A stretch of DNA of 64,000 nt from the NCBI RefSeq assembly GCF_001276715.1, contig NZ_LIUQ01000003.1, positions 42,292 to 106,291 of the forward strand, written 5' to 3'. Numbering within the stretch: position 1 is the stretch's first letter; each line of letters opens with the position of its first letter. Made by a program: the position numbers and the translations under genes. The DNA is from Planktothricoides sp. SR001 (GTDB lineage Bacteria > Cyanobacteriota > Cyanobacteriia > Cyanobacteriales > Laspinemataceae). This document shows positions 62,854 through 64,000 of the stretch, one piece after another. The notes beneath the pieces were generated by a model. That model saw only the letters and a list, made by a program, of their open reading frames with translations. It searched no databases and was not told the DNA's origin.

Positions 62854-63924
62854 TCACTGACTTAGCGAAACTAGGTGGTGAATCACTCGTTCAATTCCTG
62901 CCACTACCCGCGCTAGGCGATCGCCATCCACTTTATCTGGGGTATCTTCCATCGTGTGATAGTGAGGATAACGAAACGGTGCCGTATCTGTCACCATCAA
63001 TGCGGGATAACCCATTTGCCAAAAAGCCCAATGGTCTGACCAACCAGCCCCAGGAACGTTACTCGGAAGGGCAGTCCCTTCGGAAGGGAACTGGGTATGA
63101 CTGCGAAAATTTCCCACTACTTCACGCACCAAATTCCCGGATGAAATATTGCCAATAAACGCAATAAAATTGCCCGTAATCGGATAAATCGTATCCAATA
63201 AACCCAGAGGATATTGTTGGCTGCCCGGTGCATCAGAGTAATAACCCATTGTTTCTAAACTTAGCATCGCCACAATATTTTCCTGGCGTTCATAACAGCC
63301 TTTGGCATAAACCAAACTGCCCATATTTTCCGTCCAAAAAAATGGCGGTTCTTCATTCACAAACTCGACAAATCGCAAAGTGCGATCGGGAAGCGGCGCG
63401 GATGCGCTATCGGGTTTTTCGACCGCAAAAGCCCGCGCTAAAGCCAAGACTGCCGCCGCCCCACTGCCGTTATCATTCGCTCCTGGACTGCCCACCACTG
63501 AATCATAGTGCGCCCCAATTACCACAATTTCATCGGGCTTTTTGCTGCCTTTAATTTCCACTTCTAAATTGTGGAATTCTTGGCCATCGACCCGATAAGT
63601 TTGCCGATTGACTTGATAGCCAGCTTCGCTTAACGAACGAGATAAAAATTGTTCGCTGGCTGCTAACTGCTTGGGAAAAGCATAGTTATGTTCGCCAATT
63701 TCCCCGGCAAGTGTTTGGATATCTTGGAGTAATTCTTTTTTTAGTAATTGTTCGGCTGGGGTTAGCGGCGGCAATTCACCGGCATAACTTTTTCCTGGCA
63801 TAAAAATAACCATTGACCACCCCCAAATAGATAAAATGCCGATCAAACTGAGCAAAACTGTTAAACGGATTAGGGCTGATTTCGTCAGCAATTTAATTGT
63901 TATTTTTCTTTTAGACATTAGCAC
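62854..63924 (-). CDS. M28 family metallopeptidase, membrane-anchored or secreted
   Basis: The 356-residue protein has an N-terminal signal/anchor (KSALIRLTVLLSLIGILSIWG) and a Zn-aminopeptidase domain: IGAHYDSVVGSPGANDNGSGAAA with the first His and bridging Asp, VEFVNEEPPFF with the catalytic Glu pair, and RYPHYHTMEDTPD with the last His. Members cleave N-terminal residues from peptides. It should act in the periplasm. The stretch near residue 290 (FPSEGTALPSNVPG) includes a CCTTCGGAAGGG palindrome. Convergent with FAAL. Confidence 0.93.
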   Translation of the reverse strand: MLMSKRKITIKLLTKSALIRLTVLLSLIGILSIWGWSMVIFMPGKSYAGELPPLTPAEQLLKKELLQDIQTLAGEIGEHNYAFPKQLAASEQFLSRSLSEAGYQVNRQTYRVDGQEFHNLEVEIKGSKKPDEIVVIGAHYDSVVGSPGANDNGSGAAAVLALARAFAVEKPDSASAPLPDRTLRFVEFVNEEPPFFWTENMGSLVYAKGCYERQENIVAMLSLETMGYYSDAPGSQQYPLGLLDTIYPITGNFIAFIGNISSGNLVREVVGNFRSHTQFPSEGTALPSNVPGAGWSDHWAFWQMGYPALMVTDTAPFRYPHYHTMEDTPDKVDGDRLARVVAGIERVIHHLVSLSQ

Positions 63925-63960
63925 GATTCCTTGATGATGAAGCTATTCGCTATTCTGTTT

Positions 63961-64000
63961 TAGGGTGTAGGGTGTAGGGTGTGGGGTGTGGGGTGTGGGG
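63961..64000. repeat. Heptamer tandem repeat at the window edge
   Basis: TAGGGTG units (three or more) pass into TGGGGTG units up to the end of the window, so the full length is not visible. It lies upstream of the M28 gene. Confidence 0.85.

Noticed and set aside
63961..64000. Telomere-like TAGGGTG repeat suggesting a linear replicon end
   Set aside because: Short G-rich heptamer arrays are common in cyanobacterial intergenic DNA, and the window edge is arbitrary.
1..64000. tRNA, rRNA or cobalamin riboswitch
   Set aside because: I looked for TTCGAATCC-type T-loops, rRNA-like conserved blocks and B12-box motifs near cobM and saw none; a covariance-model scan could still find a missed RNA.

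Overview
The window is a 64 kb stretch of a cyanobacterial chromosome. The evidence is the very frequent HIP1 octamer GCGATCGC in and between genes, together with genes typical of cyanobacteria: cyanophycin synthetase, the phycocyanobilin reductase PcyA, the photosystem I factor BtpA, a VKOR-thioredoxin fusion, NB-ARC STAND ATPases and a PEP-CTERM protein next to exopolysaccharide genes. The density of dispersed palindromic repeats fits a large filamentous (Oscillatoriales-type) genome, but genus cannot be fixed from the sequence alone. No rRNA, tRNA, CRISPR array, intact transposase or prophage gene was recognised.

Layout. 1-4.1 kb: 3' part of cphA, pcyA, acylphosphatase and a Uma2-type nuclease. 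4.2-18 kb: a large unusual protein (DnaJ C-terminal-like domain, duplicated glycine-zipper region, possible PH-like module), a phytase-esterase-like lipoprotein, a TPR protein, a CHASE2-PAS-GGDEF cyclase, VKOR, BtpA, an SGNH hydrolase and a Gfo/Idh/MocA oxidoreductase. 18-21.3 kb: tautomerase, flavin reductase, a broken zinc-ribbon gene and the first STAND ATPase. 22.1-29.2 kb: an accessory island with a nurA-type nuclease, a HerA split into two genes, a DNA methyltransferase-like gene and an AlbA_2/Schlafen-type ATP-binding protein, followed by a mntA-hepT toxin-antitoxin pair between 93-bp direct repeats. 29.4-35.1 kb: cobM, lgt, rlmN with a repetitive N-terminal tail, a response-regulator phosphatase and an anti-sigma kinase. 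36.4-52.6 kb: a surface-polysaccharide locus (PEP-CTERM protein, Wzc-like, Wza-like, polymerase, flippase, glycosyltransferases, pyruvyltransferase, formyltransferase) with repeats and a broken antitoxin-like gene. 53-60 kb: a second STAND ATPase, alaS and a three-gene cassette containing a TIGR04255-like gene. 60-64 kb: a fatty acid hydroxylase, a stand-alone fatty acyl-AMP ligase and an M28 peptidase.

How the genes work together. The polysaccharide genes form a nearly complete Wzx/Wzy-type pathway: glycosyltransferases build and decorate the repeat unit, the flippase and polymerase handle it at the membrane, and the Wzc/Wza-like pair controls length and export. The PEP-CTERM protein is a plausible surface partner. 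The response-regulator PP2C phosphatase and the divergent anti-sigma kinase are likely halves of a partner-switching module.

The strongest candidate for an undescribed system is the tightly packed nurA / HAS-barrel-like / herA ATPase / methyltransferase-like / AlbA_2 run at 22.1-28.2 kb, read here as a possible anti-phage or DNA-processing operon. Second is the pair of short STAND ATPases with N-terminal HTH-like domains, each preceded by helically phased GGTG(C/G)AAAA repeats. These roles are inference. The family assignments rest on motifs read by eye, not on database searches.
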